Origin: Epiperipatus broadwayi
Taxonomy: Eukaryota; Onychophora; Udeonychophora; Euonychophora; Peripatidae
DNA: 64,000 bases
Assembly (NCBI GenBank): GCA_028023455.1
Contig: JAQFVV010006309.1
Location: forward strand, 1,756,511-1,820,510
Direction of reading: 5' to 3'
The notes under the pieces were generated by a model. It did not search any database. It was not told the DNA's origin and saw only the letters and a list, made by a program, of their open reading frames with translations. The translations under genes and the position numbers were made by a program. Below are positions 12,209 through 24,424 of this stretch, in pieces. Positions within the stretch are counted from its first letter, which is position 1, and each line of letters starts with the position of its first letter.

Positions 12209-12526
12209 AAGTAGGCACTAGATAAGGATTTTATGCACAAACCTTCTGGCATCCATTGATTACTCTGGTTGGCACAGGGTGGCATTACTGTATGGAGAGT
12301 TTTGCCTTTGTTTACAACAATTACGTGCTAGTATATGAGATGGTGATCATGTGATTTTTAAAATCACAGATTATTGTTTACATTTTGTCATTATAGACAT
12401 ATAATATTATTTAGCTATCATAAACAATTAATTTGAATATAAAACATTTAAAAAAATGCTGAAAGGATTTAGAATTGTCTTTTTCACCTGAAAAGTACTG
12501 AGGACATTTTGGCTAGGGTCAAGAGA

Positions 12527-12664
12527 TAGAAGATTCTATCTTTTTTTCCATATGTCATAGCATCGGCCGGACGCGAACCCACAACCGTCTGCAACCAACT
12601 ACTTGCTTGCATGGCGGCTGCGATACCTCTCGGCTAACAACGCAAGACTAGAAGATTCTATCTT
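12527..12664 (-). mobile_element. tRNA-derived SINE with 16-bp target duplication
   Basis: The exact 16-mer tagaagattctatctt flanks the insert at 12527-12542 and 12649-12664. On the minus strand the 106-bp insert begins GTCTTGCGTTG, has a box A-like TAGCCGAGAGG and a box B-like GGTTCGCGTCC, and ends ATGCTATGACATATGG followed by A's. The length between boxes suits a tRNA head of the long-variable-arm (Ser/Leu) type. It shares the 3' tail and the extended end pairing with four other copies in the window. Confidence 0.9.
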
Positions 12665-13734
12665 GAGACTCAACATGTTGCACATGACCTCCAGAGCCAC
12701 TAATCATTTGTTTATTGTTGAGCTATTGTTTTGTGAGAATACAATGATACTTAGATAACATGAAGTGAAAATAACATTGGTACTTTTCTTACTACAATAG
12801 TGTATGCCTAGACATACCATTTGATTTGATCCTAAGTAGGTCAATTCTAATTCAAAAGTGACATTACATGCTTAGCAGTAAATGTTCATTTTTTATTTAA
12901 AATAAATATATATTTTTATTTCATTTTCACAGAAAAACTGTTGGGGATATTTTTTTAAAAACTAAATCTTGAAAATCGTACAAATTAATATTTTACATCA
13001 ATGATATTAAGGTTGAATTTAAATTGTGAAGAATGAATTAATAAAAGTGTTAATATTTTTTATTCAATTTTATGCGAAATGCTCTGTTTTGAAAAAAAAA
13101 AAAGTTTAAAGGGAATCATGATTATGCATTATGTTTGCTATTTAATATCTGTTGATTCTTTAATTTGTTTATAAAAATTGATTGGTGACCTTTGCTTATA
13201 CATTATATTTTTTACTACTGTTGTATTGATTATCAAAATTGCTAGAAAAATATTTACAGCTGTTGCTGGAGACCAAAAATAAAAGATGAAAGAAAAAAAA
13301 AAGATTTTCACATATTTAATTTTTTTTTAAATAATTTTTTTAAATTTCTTTGACATAAATATATATTTTTTATTTACAAATCCCCCCTATTTTGTTAATG
13401 TTGGGTTATTTTTAACTTTTTTCATAATTTGATTTTTTTGATATCATTTTGAAATTCAATAATCTTTTGAATTCTCTTTTGCTTGATATAATTGTTAACA
13501 AATTATGAATTTTATATTTATTTTTTATTTGTTATAAAGACCAATCAAGTTTAAAAATTAGTAATTTAAGAGTCACCTAAAGTCTTTAATTTCTTTTATA
13601 TTTAAAAGTAGTTAATATATTAAACTAACTTTATAATCTAAGTTGTTCTTTAAATTGTTTTTATGTATAATAAAATGTTGTATTTTTGTTTGCTTTTTAA
13701 TTTTTTTTTAACAATATCTTTTATGAAGGTTTTG

Positions 13735-14160
13735 ACTTTCTTAGCAGTCTTTTTTTAAATTCAAACGTTCTTTTAACTAGAAAATTTAACTAAAATATTT
13801 ATAGTTAACTTTATCTAATTAGTGATTATCAATTCTTTATTATTTTCTTTTGAGAAAATCCATCTGAATATTATTATTTTTTTTTTAGTATTTATCTTTA
13901 GTCCTATTTTTTTTTACTTTCATCTTTCTTGAAATTCTAGATCATTATTTACACCCCACCCCCCACTTCATCTGCAAAATCTAGATGATATAAAGAATCT
14001 GATTGTATTTTTATTCCCTTAGGTTCATCTTTTAATCTATAAAATGCATTTTGTAAAACTGTTCCTGTTTTAACTGCTACTCTTTTTAGCACCACCATAT
14101 CATCTAATTATTACAGTTTAATTTCAATAGATATTCTTCAGAATATAGTAATATCCTGAG
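13735..14160 (-). pseudogene. LINE reverse transcriptase relic
   Basis: Minus-strand frames read GTVLQNAFYRLKDE, then SDSLYHLDFADEV at about 13967-13990, then GLKINTKKK further on. LDFADE corresponds to the catalytic FADD block of reverse transcriptase with the second Asp replaced by Glu, and GLKINTKK is the usual block after it. In-frame stops and frameshifts interrupt the rest, and downstream EFKKRLLRKSK is compatible with the next segment. It is an old, inactive LINE fragment whose ends cannot be placed exactly. Confidence 0.65.
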
Positions 14161-14797
14161 TCTATTACCTTATGGTCCAAAGTGACAAAGTGTTGTTTTT
14201 CTCTATAAATTGATAGGAGTGGAAACCTCTTTATTTATATACATGCTTAAGTAAGAATTGATGAATGAAGAAGGATGTGGAGAAAGGAAACAAGAAGCAA
14301 AACAAGATCACTATTTATTATTGTTCATATAGTTTTGGTAAGTAGCATTACTGCGATGATGTTCTAGGGAACACTGATCACATAAGAGTATATTTTAGAA
14401 AAGACTGGGATTTAATTTCAATCTAAATTATTTTCTGGTAACTGAAAAAACTTTGTGGCATCTAATGAAATCAGATAATTAATGAACAAATAAATTGATC
14501 ATTATTTTATGGTATTCTTTCACCAACTTCATTTGAAAGTTTCAAACCATTGCAATATATATATCCTTTGAGGCCCTTCATATGAATTGTTGATAAAACA
14601 TACTCCTGTCTAATAATTCCTTATACTTTTAAAATAAAAACAAAACAAAAAATATGTAAACTAGTATGGAATCAATTTATGGCTTCAAATAAGAAATATA
14701 TGGATTTCTATTATCTTGAAAAGTGTTAATCAAAACTAAATAAGTTAAGGAAAGAAACAATTTATTATAAAAACATATGGTGAAATTAGTCAAAATT

Positions 14798-14885
14798 CTC
14801 TTAAGCTTGTAAGATATAATCAATGAGGGCTAAGCATTTATCACAAAGCTTGTTGAGAATTGGCAATCCTCATTGATTATATGAT
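14798..14885. repeat. Deleted hairpin copy of the 6.9-kb foldback family
   Basis: The segment joins agtcaaaattctcttaagc and the inner arm (ctaagcatttatcacaaag) to aattggcaatcctcattgat, all words from the element at 6917. It has small inverted ends (atataatcaatgagg and cctcattgattatat) and looks like an internally deleted derivative. Confidence 0.65.
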
Positions 14886-14983
14886 GAAATTCTTTACAAA
14901 AATGATGAAGTAGAATAATTTGTAAATCAATAATTATATTTAAATGAAAGTGTAGTATATATACTTTAAGTTAGATGTAATTA

Positions 14984-15426
14984 TGGATTTGAACTCAGAA
15001 TTTCAAACTCTCTTTAATCATCCACTCCATCTTATATAACCAATACACATGACCACATGCATGAAAAAAGATAAATAATCTCCAGTATACATATTTCATG
15101 CTGAACCAGCATTCATCATAAGTCTGGATCATCATCTCCCACACACATATATAATCAGTACTCAGTTTATATTAAGATGGCAAACCTTCAAACTTTAATG
15201 GACATGCTTAAATCTTCTCCACTCTCCAACTCTTTAGCCATTCATATCAATCTGATGACGGCTTGTTCAAAGCCCTTCTTTGCCAATTTTGATGAGTGCT
15301 GGTTCAGTGTGAAATATGGCTTTTGAAGATCATTTATCATTTTTTACATGTAGGTGTCATGTGTATTGGTTATATAGAATGGAGTGGATCACTAAAGGGA
15401 GCTTGAAAGTCTTTGTTTAAACCCAC
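14984..15426. mobile_element. Foldback element H2, copy 1 (diverged subfamily)
   Basis: The left arm begins tggatttgaactcag and the right arm ends gcttgaaagtctttg...accca, with about 130 bp of pairable outer arm and an unpaired middle derived from the inner arm. Hammerhead-like remnants lie in both arms: on the minus strand at about 15085-15150 (GAAA kept, first core base changed) and on the plus strand at about 15290-15350 (UUGAUGA for CUGAUGA, GAAA kept). Both are probably inactive. Confidence 0.7.
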
Positions 15427-16928
15427 CTAATTAAATCAATGTTAATTAAATAAAGAAAAAAAAAGTTGATACTCATCAGAAAAAAAAGAGGTATATTGTT
15501 ATTGATATTGTACTGAAAAAAAAAAGAATAATAACTAAAGAATATATACAAACTGAGACATAAGGTCAAATGTAATTACATATGGGTAGAACAGAATATT
15601 TGAAAATGAACTGTAATAGACGAAAATAACCATATTTTCTATTAGCGTTTGATTGAAAACAATTCTTAATATTTTATGGATAAAAATAAGGTGACTTAGA
15701 ATTTACTAATTTTTTAGATATATTATGGATATGTTAACCAATATGTCTTTCTCTTTATGAATCACATTTTTAAATAGTAAAATCCATTTTATAATTGAAA
15801 CACAAGTATTAGCATTTGCATGAATTGTTTGTTAAACAGAGTAAATTTTATTATTTAAGAAGAATCTAATAATTTTTTCAGCATAAAGCATATATGTGCG
15901 ATATATGTGTGTATCAGCTTTAATATGCTATTGCGTTTTCTAAACTAAATAATAAGTATTCGTTTGGATCACTTTACAGCTAGACTTTTCTAGTTCACAC
16001 GCACACATATCTTCCAGACTTGAAATAATGTATAAATCGTTATATTAGATGAATTTATTTCCATTTGCTTTTGTTTTTTAGATTAAATTTTTTTGGGGCT
16101 CTCTTTTTCTGTACTTTTTATAACAACTTAGTTATATTAAATCACTTAAACATCACATTTAGTTTAAACAATTGCTTTTAAGCTACTTATAAAACAAGAA
16201 AATAAAACATGTTGATAATTTCCTTTTGTTTTTGTAGCAATAAATTATTAAATATCTACTAAAAATGTATTTATAGGTTTACTTAATGAAATATCTCCTC
16301 CATACTTTTTGCTCCTATAGTAAAATATTGACTAATGCAGTAATAAATAAAGAACATTGGCAATGGTAGGTGAAAAACGGAGATAAAACTAGCTTTACAT
16401 ATAGATGTTTATTTTAAAATTATTTCCAGAAGATAAGTTGAGCAGAATATTTTCCCTGAACGAACCAAACAGATTTAAAAAAAATACTCAGCTAAAAATC
16501 GATCTAGGAACGTTAACTCTTTTATTCGCCACTCGTATTTATTTTTGTGCAATTTAGACAGTGTAATGAATGCCAGCAGAGAAGCAGAAAATTGAAGACT
16601 CAAAAACAAATGGATACAAAAAGTAAATAGATTATATTATTCCATTGACAGAAGAATCAGTAAAAAGAGAGACTCAGATAACATTGGTAATGATGTTCTA
16701 ACTGGAATGATTATGATTTTAGTATACAACTTTCTTTAGTATTCGAATAATTGTTAAAAGAGTGTTTTAAAATTATTATTTGTATCTTTGATTTAGATAA
16801 GTTATTTTTAATTGCATGGTGCTAGCAGTTTATTGAATCTTTTAAAAATGGTTTATTTTGGAATATGTTACTTTTTAATTCATTTAAAAAAAAAAAAAAA
16901 CTCTATTTTTCCTTCTGTCCCTTTTGAG
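15427..16928. other. AT-rich DNA, nothing recognised
   Basis: No gene, repeat terminus or RNA was supported between the H2 copy and the hAT element. Confidence 0.6.
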
Positions 16929-17850
16929 CAGTGGTGTAACTGGAAAAATTGCCCAAAGGCAGAAGTTCAAAAAAGGCTCCATTTTAAAATTCGGAATTTC
17001 GATTTTCATATTTTCATAAATTTTTAATTATTTATTTTATATTATAAATATCATATAAGATAATTTAATAAAGGTACTAACTTTAAAAATTCTTCTTCCT
17101 AACCTTTACATTTGCAAAATCACTAATTAGTTTTTTTTAAGTCCATTTTAGATGTTTCCTTTTGCTCAATAGCTAACTTGCGTGACCATTAAGCCTGGTT
17201 TGTCCAAATTAATTTCTTTTACAATCTTTTTATTGTTTTTAATTTATTAAAAGATCTTTCAACGCAAGCTGCAATTACCGGAAATGTAAAAAATAACCAG
17301 AAAGCAATATATATATATATCACTAAATTTCTTTTCCAAACAATTGTATTTAGTAATTAACAAGTCTGAGAAATACATTTTTTCTATAAGATCGTCTTTT
17401 AATAAAGAAATCATTTGAATTAATTGTCTAGCAAACTTTTCCAGAAAAAAATTCTGGGTACTTTTTTTTAAGATTTGAGCAATTGTCTAACACATTAGCG
17501 TCTGTCGTATTGATAATTTTCTTAGATTCTAAAAAATTAAAATAGTGCTTTACTGTCTGCATTCCCACAAAACGCATTTCAATTTGCATGGTTATTTTAT
17601 CTATTACACTATAAAAGACGTAACTCGAAATAATTGTTTCTCATTATTAAGTCCATAATCGTCACTCAATTCATCGAAATATTGTTTGGATTTTTAAAAA
17701 TAATTTTACAATTTTTTATGTTATATGACAACGACAATTTATGAGATTTAGTTAGTAATTGTTTACATACGAATATATGTTAATTGCCTTACTATAGATT
17801 TTCAAGTTTGCAGGCATTGCACCCTTTGCGATTCGATAGTTGCGCCATTG
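16929..17850 (-). mobile_element. hAT transposon, internally deleted, perfect 8-bp TSD
   Basis: The ends cagtggtgtaact and agttgcgccattg form the inverted terminus typical of many hAT elements (CAGTGGCGTAACT). The octamer cttttgag flanks it exactly at 16921-16928 and 17851-17858. At 922 bp it is far shorter than an autonomous hAT of about 3 kb. Remains of a transposase lie inside on the minus strand, so the element is orientated minus. Confidence 0.9.
17140..17615 (-). pseudogene. hAT transposase C-terminal relic
   Basis: The minus-strand translation gives IDKITMQIEMRFVGMQT near 17560-17610, KKYPEFFSGK near 17450, then FPVIAACVERSFNKLKTIK near 17225-17285 and a decayed RKLAIEQK near 17160-17180. 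The VERSF-KLK-IK block is the signature of the hAT C-terminal dimerisation region, and the earlier part matches the stretch before it in transposases of the DUF4371/ZMYM-like hAT group. One stop and at least two frameshifts are present. The N-terminal DDE part is missing. It lies wholly within the 16929-17850 element. Confidence 0.75.
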
Positions 17851-18212
17851 CTTTTGAGATAAATGTTATTTTTTTTTTTTTTAAACTCTCATGATTTTTT
17901 TTAGGAAAACAAAAAGCCAAAAACATCCCTCGTAATTTTCTTTTTTTAACTATGTTATTTGCTGTTAGCTTTTTTTAATCATTGCAGATTTAAATTATTG
18001 TCTAGTCATTATTCTTAATCTTATTACTCAAGTTTTAGTTTCTCTATAAATTCAGAGAAAACGAATGACTCTACCATTTGGTTCTACTCTCACGAATGTT
18101 TTTCAAATTTATTATCCAAAACAAAACAAAAAAATAATTCATTGAAATGTATATATTTGTAATTAGATGAATTATGCTAAGAAGATAACAAAAACTACAA
18201 CAGACGATGATA

Positions 18213-18352
18213 AGTTTTATCATTTTTTTTCTTCTATATGTCATAGCATCGGCCGCCGGACGCGAACCCACACCCGTCTGCAACTAACTACTTGCTTGCA
18301 AGGCGAAAGCGATGACCTCTCGGCTAACAACGCTTGACAGTTTTATCATTTT
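18213..18352 (-). mobile_element. tRNA-derived SINE with 14-bp target duplication
   Basis: Exact flanks agttttatcatttt stand at 18213-18226 and 18339-18352. The minus-strand insert starts TGTCAAGCGTTG, has box A TAGCCGAGAGG and a box B-like GGGTTCGCGTCC, and ends CGATGCTATGACATATAG plus an A-rich tail. TGTCAAGCGTTG can pair with the CGATGCTATGACA end with a single bulge, an acceptor-like stem of about 12 pairs. Confidence 0.9.
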
Positions 18353-20896
18353 AATACTTTATTTGACTAGTTTCGCCAATTTGCCTTCTGGCGGAAAAAT
18401 TAATAAACAAAATTAAAGATTTGAATTGTAAATTTACATAAACCATTAACCAGCGATTGGAATACGCACGAAAAAGTCATACTGCTTCAAACTAGTCACT
18501 TTAAGCCGTGCGCGCGTGTAGACTCAGTAGAGAGTTTCACATCAAAACAATGTCATTTTATTTTTAGATAAATATGTGAAATTTTTATTTGTTCATAATA
18601 ATAATATCTTCTTTTTTTTTTTTGACCAAAAATGTAAACAAAATCTGCAGTGTTTAAAAACATATACATAAAGAAAAAAGTAATTAACATTTTGGAAATT
18701 AAAATAAAAAAAATTAAACTTTTTGTATCACCCACCCACACAATACCAAGACAATAACAATAATTAAAGTATATTGAAGTGTATAATTTGACTTGCTTAT
18801 AGCAAAACTAAGATATTTATTTCTGAAATCAATACGGTACTAATGAAATTTGAAAAATAGATAAATGTGTTTGGTACTTATGTATTAGTCCAATGGTGTA
18901 ATATTATATACGGCAATATTTATTTGTAAAAGTGACAACCTAAAACTTTACAAACGTCTGCTAACACACATTTACATTTTTGTGAGAAATTATTTTCCAC
19001 CATTTAAATTTATAAAGATTTTTTATTTTAAAAAATGATCACCTATAACTTTATTTAGTGGAAATGAAAGAAATTTGCATTTATGTTTTTTGCGAGATAA
19101 TGATCTTCGACCAAATAAACTTTTTACCATCTAAATTTATTACAACTAGTAATCAAATCGAATTCTGTCCATTTGCAAAAGTTGTTTCTTTGCATCACTG
19201 TTGTGGACTAAACTTTCTTACCTCAAACAACGTTCCGTTACGAATGATTACTCTCTTTCGACAATCCTAAATGAAACACCGCTATTGTTTGACGTAAAAC
19301 TAGTTGCAAAACCAACATTTCGATTAATAACTTTCTCCTCATCGAAATATCATCTAATATTCACTTACAAAATAAATCCATTTTCTTTTTAGAAGAATGT
19401 AAATGTGTTAAATTCGGTATTTATATACACATTTGTTTGTGACGGCGACTTTCATCACTGCAGGTTCAATACGTAAGTATTTGATCTGTTTCCACAAAAA
19501 TTTGAACCCTGCTAAGTATTAATTCTTAATACATAGTAACAACAGATTTGCTTTTTTGTAAATTTTTTGCAATAAAATCAAATCACGATTATTAAAAAAA
19601 AAAATGTTAGAAGAATGAATATAATGGCAATTTCTAACATACACTAAAACAATAGACTTTTTATTATTCTGGTGTGAAATATTTTTATTTCGGTAAAATT
19701 TTATCATTTATGTAACAGTAATTAATAATCTTCATTATGTAGAAAGCAAGAGTACTAATAGGCTTAACTTTTTTTTTAACTTGATTTATCTAATAACAGA
19801 GTATTCAAAATTAACAATAAGTACAATATTCGTATAACTTTGTTTAATCTAGAGAACATTAAATTTTATCATTGTGTTATTTTTGTCTTGTTTAAATGGA
19901 AAACGTTAACAATTTGAAACTTTTCTCTTCCTCTCTCTTTTCCCCTATATTTGAAAAGAAATTGCCTTAAGCCCCAGACTTGAATCAATATTTAACTGCA
20001 AGTGAAAACATAGCTATAAATGATTTTTAAAAAAATATATATTAAGTAGACTACTGTACTTATTTAAACATAAATAGGTGAAAAAATCTCTTGTATATGA
20101 CTTTTTTTTTTTTACTTTTTTACTAAATTGATGCAGTTGGGATTATTACTTCCTAAGAGAGCTACCGGCCAATTTAAGACAGCTAAGCAATTACTGTTGA
20201 ATCTCAAGGTTCATTAGATTTAATGGCATCATCTTGACTACTATTCAATTGTTTTAAATTTGAAGCAGTGAAGACTGCTATAGGAAGATAGTAACAAAAT
20301 TAATGCTGTATTCGCTTGCAATAAAATTGTGAAAAAACTAGTATTGATTTAACATATACATAAACGTGTGTGAATATATAAAGTATATACGTGCAAACGG
20401 AGAATATAAAAAATGTGTGTAGCTGTATATTTTATTTATAGGGTATTATATAATGAGCAAAGTTTACTGAGTGAAATAGCCAGAAAAATCAAATGAATGT
20501 GAAGAGAAGCGATAAATGTAATGAAAAAATATGATAGTGTTCATACTATTGTTTTTAATAACTATAGCTTCGCAATATATAAATAAATTAAATGCATGCA
20601 TGTGAATTCACAATCTCACAAAATTTTTCTGTCATGTTAAGATTTTTTTATAGGGCAGATCATACATATGCTATGCTAAGTTGTTGATACCTTTGAAAAA
20701 TTTAAATGTCCATTTAAAGAATGGCATCAACGCCTTAATTTAATGACAATAATGATTCTTCCAAGCCTAAAATTGTTGATAATTCTAGACAAAGATTTTA
20801 GGAAAAGATTCTCTGAATAGAATGACATCAAGTCATTTATTGCAAGTATAGATAAGATCAGTACGAAATTAAAAATAAGTCTTTCAGGAGTTTTTT
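18353..20896. other. Less AT-biased unassigned DNA
   Basis: The part 18440-19520 is slightly more mixed in composition, with overlapping frames of 70 and 63 codons at 19058-19392. They lack recognisable domains and splice context. It could be an old element body or unique non-coding DNA. Confidence 0.5.
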
Positions 20897-21016
20897 AAGG
20901 TTTGACATTTTTTTTTTCCATATGTCAAAGCGTTGACCAGGGAGCTAACCCGGGCCAGCTGCTTGGAAGGCAGCTATGCTAACCACAAGGCCACCAGCGT
21001 TTGACAAGGTTTGACA
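20897..21016 (-). mobile_element. tRNA-derived SINE (Gly-like head) with 11-bp target duplication
   Basis: Exact flanks aaggtttgaca stand at 20897-20907 and 21006-21016. The minus-strand insert reads TGTCAAACGCTGGTGGCC, then a D-arm-like TTGTGGTTAGC, a perfect anticodon stem GCTGC/GCAGC around a seven-base loop with TCC, and a degenerate box B, ending CGCTTTGACATATGG plus A's. The head differs from the other copies while the tail is shared. Confidence 0.88.
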
Positions 21017-23937
21017 ATTGCTACCATTATCAATGACTTTTGCAATTTTTAATTCACAGTGAAAATGTTATTACTACAATCAATCACAAAACAGTATGAG
21101 AAAATGTCTAAAAATACAATTATATTAAATTTGTTAATTTTAACATCACTTAGGCATTATATGTTTTGTATTTTATCATCATTGTCATCACTAATTTTCA
21201 TCACAAAAAAAAATGAAGAAGAAAACAAAAAGTTCACATATATACAGAGAGTTGATTACAATGCAGTATGTGTATACATACACGAATGTACTTTCTCAAT
21301 TTATTATAATTACACTACTGTTTTCTTTTATTTATTTTAGTTAATGGGTCAATGTTTATAATTTGTAAATAAAATTATGTCATGAATTTGTACATACTTC
21401 ATACTATATATGCATTATAACAGTAGGGACAATTAATTGTATGTTAAATATATTAACTATAGGATCTGTCTTTATATCAGTGTATGGATGTGTGCTCATA
21501 GATAAAAATAAATTATACCAAATGATTTATTGAGATACCAAATTTTAGACATTTTTTATATATTGAGAAGAAAAAACATTTATGTACCAGGATATCTTAT
21601 ATAATACTATTCATTCTCTGATAATCATGTTATTTCCTAATTTTTTTGTAAAGGCCATATAGAATGTCTCTATAATGAATATAAAATATATTTGCTGATC
21701 TTCCATCAATTTTCAAATGATTAATATAGCACTGAATCTAAAATTTCCACCAAAGAATAATTTTATATACATCAGAATCTAACTAATAGATTATCTGAGT
21801 ATCACTTCCTTATGGAAAACTACTAATAAAAAAGAAATACCCTCAAGTTATATAGATCTAAGTAGTTTAGAACATATCATGTTCAAAACTACTTAGATCA
21901 AGATTATGGTTACCAAAGAGTGAAAATATTTTATCACTAAAATTTGACTAAACATTTAAATTCTGGAGAACCAATGAGTGATGTTTCTATATATTTTTTT
22001 ATACTACTTTATATCATATATAATACATATTAGTTTATTATTACTTTAATATCATGCTTTCCTATGGGAATGCATCTCAATTGAACCTCTATTTGAAAGA
22101 TAGTAAAATAGGTTAGCATTTGAGTTTAATGCTCACTATAAAAAGTTATTAAAATAAGATAAACCAGCATTAAATACACATGTATAAAAACTTCACCACA
22201 CTTTAGCTTAATTAAACATTCAACTTCTCTTAACATTTTTAGGCTGAGAGGAGCAAGAGTATTATAAATGTTAATGATTCCTTGTTGTCTATGTCCATAC
22301 ATGAAATTGAAAAAAAAAAAAAAAGAGATTAAACGTTTGCCATATTTTTTGACATAAAGAAGGCATGTTAGGCGTATATAAATAATGTAACAGAATGTTA
22401 AAATAACTGCTCAACTAATTTTTATTAAATAAATAAAAAATAGTTTATTTTTTAATATAGGAGGTATGTATAGCAGCAGCAGCAACAATAGCAGACAATT
22501 TTAAACAATTGATGACCATTCTAATTCCAAGAGAAACTACAATAATCATCATCATCTAAGTGTAAACTTTTTTTAAATAAACATTTTTGCATTATATATG
22601 AACATTATATAAGCACACATAGATATAAAAGTAGAAAACCTGTAACAAAAGAGATAACTGATGGAAAATTAAAACTATTGCTCTTTATTATGATTTATAA
22701 CTTGTCAATTTATGATTATGTATAAAATATGCTGTGCATACAATTTTTATATATTTTTAATGCACAAAAGTGTGGTTCAATATTATTTATATAAGTCAGG
22801 ATCTATCTGTATATTGACTTTTGCTTTATTTTATTATCTTTTGAAAAATAGATTTGTATTTTTAAAAATTAAATAATGTACATAGTTTTTATAACTTTTA
22901 TATTAATTCAAAAAATTACAAAAAAAAAAAAATACCTTTAAGTAATGTTTTTAGTCAAACCAAAATTTTATTTTAACCATAATTCAAATCAATTTTAAAA
23001 ATTCTATCTAGGATAGATTTTTTGGTTCTAGTCAACTAGCTGCCACATGCCACTTGATGCTCTGTTGCTAGTCAAAAAAAACAATAGATATAACATTATT
23101 GGGCTGATTTACAATTTTGTTATTATTTATTCAAAAAACAAATAAATATAATGCTTTCACCTGTTTCTTTTTTTGGGGGGGAAAACATTAGTTTCTAAAT
23201 TACATTTTTAATTACATTATATATGCCAGTGGTAGCAGGGGGGGCCATATTTCTGCGCTTTTGGATGGAATCAGTGACATCAAGCAGCATGCGACTAATC
23301 GACAAGAACCAATTTTTTTTTAAATAAGTAAAGATTAATTTTTATTTATGCTGAAAACTACCCCCCCCCCACCTCCACTCAAAAGTTAATGATGGTTTTA
23401 TTTATTATGCAAAGTTAGTCAAAATGATATTGACAACATTGATATTTTATTTCAAATTAAACACTTTGCCAATCAAATATTTATTTTTTTCAAAGGAAAC
23501 ATAAATATCATGTTTTTAATAGAAAATTTTCATTCTGCATTTATCAGACTACTCAACTTCTTACTTTTAAACATTTTCTTCTGAGGTTTTGTATCTAATC
23601 TAGTATTTGTGTTATTATTCTTATCTACTAATCATTTTTCAAAGAGTTCTAACTATACACTATAAAAGATATTGCCTAGATTTTAAAAAGTATAGAAAAT
23701 ATATGAATTTAATTATCATATTTATATGGAAATTTTACTAGTAGAATCCATTTTAAAGTATTGTACATATTGTATTATTAAAAATTGTGATTTTCACTTT
23801 TATTTAATAATATTTTATCCCAAAATTTGTATCAACAATTTTTGTCATTATTTTTGCCTTTTTTATGTTTGTACATATATAAAATAAGGTCCTTCTATTA
23901 ACTTGTAATTTCAGAATTGATGGATCATTTTTGACGG
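21017..23937. other. AT-rich DNA, nothing recognised beyond a small palindrome
   Basis: The 93-codon frame at 21059-21340 is low-complexity. Homopolymer G and C runs near 23175, 23240 and 23360 stand out only as simple sequence. Confidence 0.6.
21855..21899. repeat. Small palindrome, 19-bp arms
   Basis: The arm gatctaagtagtttagaac pairs with 21881-21899 with one mismatch across a 7-bp spacer. It may be a deletion product of a MITE. No other copy was noticed. Confidence 0.6.
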
Positions 23938-24205
23938 CTTATTTCCTGTGTAGAGTAATTCTTAGGAAATTTTTTAGGCTATTTATCTTTCTTACTTTAC
24001 TAACAAGGATGTTTCTAAGGCCTATAAAAATTGAAAAAAAATAATCATAGAATGCTTTGCAGTTGTGCTTATTTATTCTAAAAAATAAATAAAATTAAAT
24101 TAAATTTAAGCTGCTCTTGAATAGATAGTAAAGGTTGAGAATAATCAAGCTTGGTTGTTCATATAGAAAATTAGATCTAAGACCATCCATTTATGCATGT
24201 TTAAA
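23938..24205 (+). repeat. Diverged repeat module, copy upstream of LINE relic
   Basis: The segment ending cttggttgttcatatag...catgttt recurs, much diverged, at 26260-26385 and 26600-26895. The shared words are gaatagata, ttggttg and a atccattta-like block. Lying on both sides of the LINE relic, the modules could be a local duplication into which the LINE fell or parts of one larger element. Confidence 0.4.
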
Positions 24206-24424
24206 ACTGCAAGAAAGATAAAGATATTGTGATTATTCTGCATTAAAAGCAAATTATGGATCTGTGGAATAGTATCACAATATTTAAACAGATAAAAGGA
24301 GTATTTTGACAATTTTTTGAATAATTATACAAGATTTTAGAACACATCTTTTAATAATATATCAATTTATCTATTCATTTAGATTTGGGAAAGATATTCA
24401 GTTTAGTTAAATCAAAATATTCTC

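Larger units (their letters stand above)
11685..12366. mobile_element. Inverted-dimer hammerhead element H1, 15-bp flanking repeats
   Basis: Two 262-bp arms (11699-11960 and 12048-12309) pair in inverse around an 87-bp loop, followed by about 40 bp of unpaired tail. The 15-mer tgatttttaaaatca occurs exactly at 11685-11699 and 12352-12366, suggesting a target duplication. Each arm contains a hammerhead ribozyme motif, oriented outward on the minus strand in the left arm and on the plus strand in the right arm. An open frame covers the left arm but is not coding-like: the other arm and the 54-kb copy do not preserve it. The element resembles a non-autonomous retrozyme or Penelope-associated repeat, but the head-to-head dimer is unusual. 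Confidence 0.75.

Noticed and set aside
15255-15262. CUGAUGA word
   Set aside because: It is followed by no helix II and no GAAA; the same word at 55371 is also isolated. It is the conserved arm-loop junction of H2, not the ribozyme.
19058-19392. Two overlapping frames of 70 and 63 codons
   Set aside because: No recognised domain, different frames, and no supporting context.
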